DNA from: an uncultured Eggerthellaceae bacterium
GTDB taxonomy: Bacteria > Actinomycetota > Coriobacteriia > Coriobacteriales > Eggerthellaceae
Assembly: GCA_910589135.1 (NCBI GenBank)
Contig: CAJUSL010000010.1
Coordinates: 31,908-37,437, forward strand
Direction: 5' to 3'
DNA length: 5,530 nucleotides
The notes below the pieces were generated by a model. The model searched no databases. It had not been told where the DNA came from and was given only the letters and a program-made list of their open reading frames with translations. Position 1 is the stretch's first letter. The number at the start of each line of letters is the position of its first letter. The position numbers and the translations under genes were made by a program. This document shows positions 4,311 to 5,530 of the stretch, in pieces.

Positions 4311-5530
4311 ATGTCAAACGACGTGAAGACAGTCTACAAATCGCTCGGCCTGTGCGGCTTCGGACTCGGGTCCAACTCCGCAGCCGTCGACGTCAAGGAC
4401 GGGAAGATCCTCCGCATCCGTCCCATGCACTACGACGACGCTTACGACATCGCCGACATGCGCCCGTGGCGCATCGAGGTCAACGGCGCCGTGCTGGAGC
4501 CGAAGGACAAGACAATGCCGACGCCGCTTCAGTACGCATACAAGAAGCGCGTCTATTCGAAGAACCGCGTGCCCTACCCGCTGATTCGCGTGGACTGGGA
4601 CCCCAACGGCGACCGCCATCCCGAGACCCGCGGCATCTCCAAGTATCGCCGCATCTCCTGGGACGAGGCAACCGACATCATCGCTTCCGAGCTGAAGCGC
4701 ATTCACAAGGAGTACGGCCCGCTCGCCGTGCTCGCGCAGGTGGACGGCCACGGCGAGTCAAAGATCATCCACGCAGCGCACGGCTGCCCCGGCAAGCTGC
4801 TCGACCTCATGGGCGGCTACACGCTGCAGGCCCGCCAGCCCGACAGCTGGGAAGGCTGGACCTGGGGCGCCAAGCACATCTGGGGCATGGACCCAGTCGG
4901 CAAGCAGGGCCACGTGCAGAACCTTTTCCAGGACATCGCCGAGAACGGCGACGCGGTTCTGTACTGGGGCGCCGACCCCGAGACCACGCCGTGGGGCTGG
5001 GGCGGCATGCAGCCCGGGCGCCTGGTGCGCTGGCTCCATGACGTCGGCCTGAAGTCCATCTTCATCTCGCCCGACCTGAACTATACGGGCGCCGCCCACG
5101 AGGGCAAGTGGATTCCCATCCTTCCCAACACCGACGCGGCGCTGCACTGCGCGCTTGCCTACGTGTGGATCAAGGAAGACGCCTACGACAAGGACTACCT
5201 CGCCACCCACGCGATCGGCTTCGACGAGTTCAAGGACTACATCATGGGCGTCGAGGACGGCGTGCCGAAGACGCCGAAGTGGGCTTCTCCCATCACCGGG
5301 ATCCCCGAGCGCCAGATCAAGGCCCTTGCCCGCTACTGGGCGACCCATGCGGTCTCCATCGCGCATTGCGCCGGCGGCGGCCTCATCCGCGCTGCGTACT
5401 CGAGCGAGCCGGCACGCCTCGAGGTCGCGCTGCTGGCCATGCAGGGCTTGGGCAAGCCGGGCGTCGGCCAGATCAACTTCATGGACTGGGGCCTCTTCGG
5501 CATCGACGAGATCTACCCGCTGCCTCGCTC
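4311..5530 (+). CDS. Molybdopterin-dependent oxidoreductase large subunit, pyrogallol transhydroxylase / catechol dehydroxylase-like, 3' truncated
   Basis: The frame from ATG 4311 is open to the window end: 406 full codons of a protein that should be roughly 800-1000 residues. It belongs to the DMSO-reductase superfamily. VKDGKILRIRPM (28-39), YRRISWDEATDII (112-124), WGADPETTPWGWGG (219-232) and the ALLAMQGLGKPG segment (373-384) follow Pelobacter pyrogallol-phloroglucinol transhydroxylase (AthL) closely. PDSWEGW (177-183) corresponds to the AthL segment whose Asp174 is catalytic and Ser175 binds molybdenum, here Asp178 and Ser179; His147 aligns with His144. AthL Trp354 has no counterpart (Gly in the GGG run at 355-357). 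The N-terminus has one Cys (C15) and no Cys-x-x-Cys cluster motif, so the large subunit probably lacks an Fe-S cluster and needs a ferredoxin-like partner, not visible here. No Tat or Sec signal is seen, so it should be cytoplasmic. By family and neighbours it probably removes or moves a hydroxyl group on a catechol or pyrogallol ring. The substrate is unknown, and calling it athL or a named dehydroxylase gene is not justified. Confidence 0.88.
   Translation, partial: MSNDVKTVYKSLGLCGFGLGSNSAAVDVKDGKILRIRPMHYDDAYDIADMRPWRIEVNGAVLEPKDKTMPTPLQYAYKKRVYSKNRVPYPLIRVDWDPNGDRHPETRGISKYRRISWDEATDIIASELKRIHKEYGPLAVLAQVDGHGESKIIHAAHGCPGKLLDLMGGYTLQARQPDSWEGWTWGAKHIWGMDPVGKQGHVQNLFQDIAENGDAVLYWGADPETTPWGWGGMQPGRLVRWLHDVGLKSIFISPDLNYTGAAHEGKWIPILPNTDAALHCALAYVWIKEDAYDKDYLATHAIGFDEFKDYIMGVEDGVPKTPKWASPITGIPERQIKALARYWATHAVSIAHCAGGGLIRAAYSSEPARLEVALLAMQGLGKPGVGQINFMDWGLFGIDEIYPLPR

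Noticed and set aside
3719..5041. + strand open frame crossing the divergent spacer into the molybdopterin gene
   Set aside because: It runs antisense to the regulator, then out of frame through the molybdopterin gene, where it becomes Arg/Pro/His-rich low-complexity sequence. The frame from 4311 carries all the recognisable motifs.
4758..5366. Minus-strand open frame inside the molybdopterin gene
   Set aside because: No RBS, no recognisable domain, and it is fully antisense to a conserved enzyme segment.
1..5530. tRNA, rRNA, CRISPR array, insertion sequence or phage genes
   Set aside because: I saw no cloverleaf or rRNA-like sequence, no regularly spaced repeats, no transposase or integrase motifs and no terminal inverted repeats.

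Overview
The window is GC-rich, and its gene content points to a gut actinobacterium of the Eggerthellaceae (Eggerthella, Gordonibacter or a relative). The pointers are a LuxR-type regulator with a 12-helix membrane domain, an MFS carrier beside it, and a divergent molybdopterin enzyme of the pyrogallol transhydroxylase / catechol dehydroxylase type. This combination is characteristic of that family. The assignment rests on gene content, not on a database match.

Left part (1-888, + strand): the last 51 codons of an ABC ATPase are followed by a complete small membrane protein that looks like the S (substrate-binding) component of an energy-coupling factor (ECF) vitamin transporter. Together they form the 3' end of an ECF uptake operon. 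It converges on the next block, and a hairpin with an 8-base U tract on the minus-strand transcript lies between them (929-959).

Middle part (981-3981, - strand): an MFS transporter (981-2216) lies downstream of a membrane-embedded LuxR-family regulator (2440-3981). They share a direction but are separated by 223 bases, so they may be transcribed separately. In both genes the start codon was chosen by a clear Shine-Dalgarno site; the open frames extend further upstream without one.

Right part (3982-5530): a 329-base, noticeably less GC-rich divergent control region holds a perfect inverted repeat (AAGTCGAA-N5-TTCGACTT) about 60 bases upstream of a predicted start of transcription. The first 406 codons of a large molybdopterin oxidoreductase follow on the + strand and run off the window end.

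Working model (inference): the LuxR protein senses an aromatic, probably catecholic or pyrogallol-like, compound through its membrane domain and activates the divergent molybdenum enzyme through the inverted repeat, while the MFS protein moves substrate or product. The enzyme keeps the Mo-ligand and acid/base region of pyrogallol transhydroxylase but lacks at least one of its aromatic pocket residues, so its substrate is probably different and cannot be named from sequence. This sensor-carrier-enzyme module is the most interesting content of the window.
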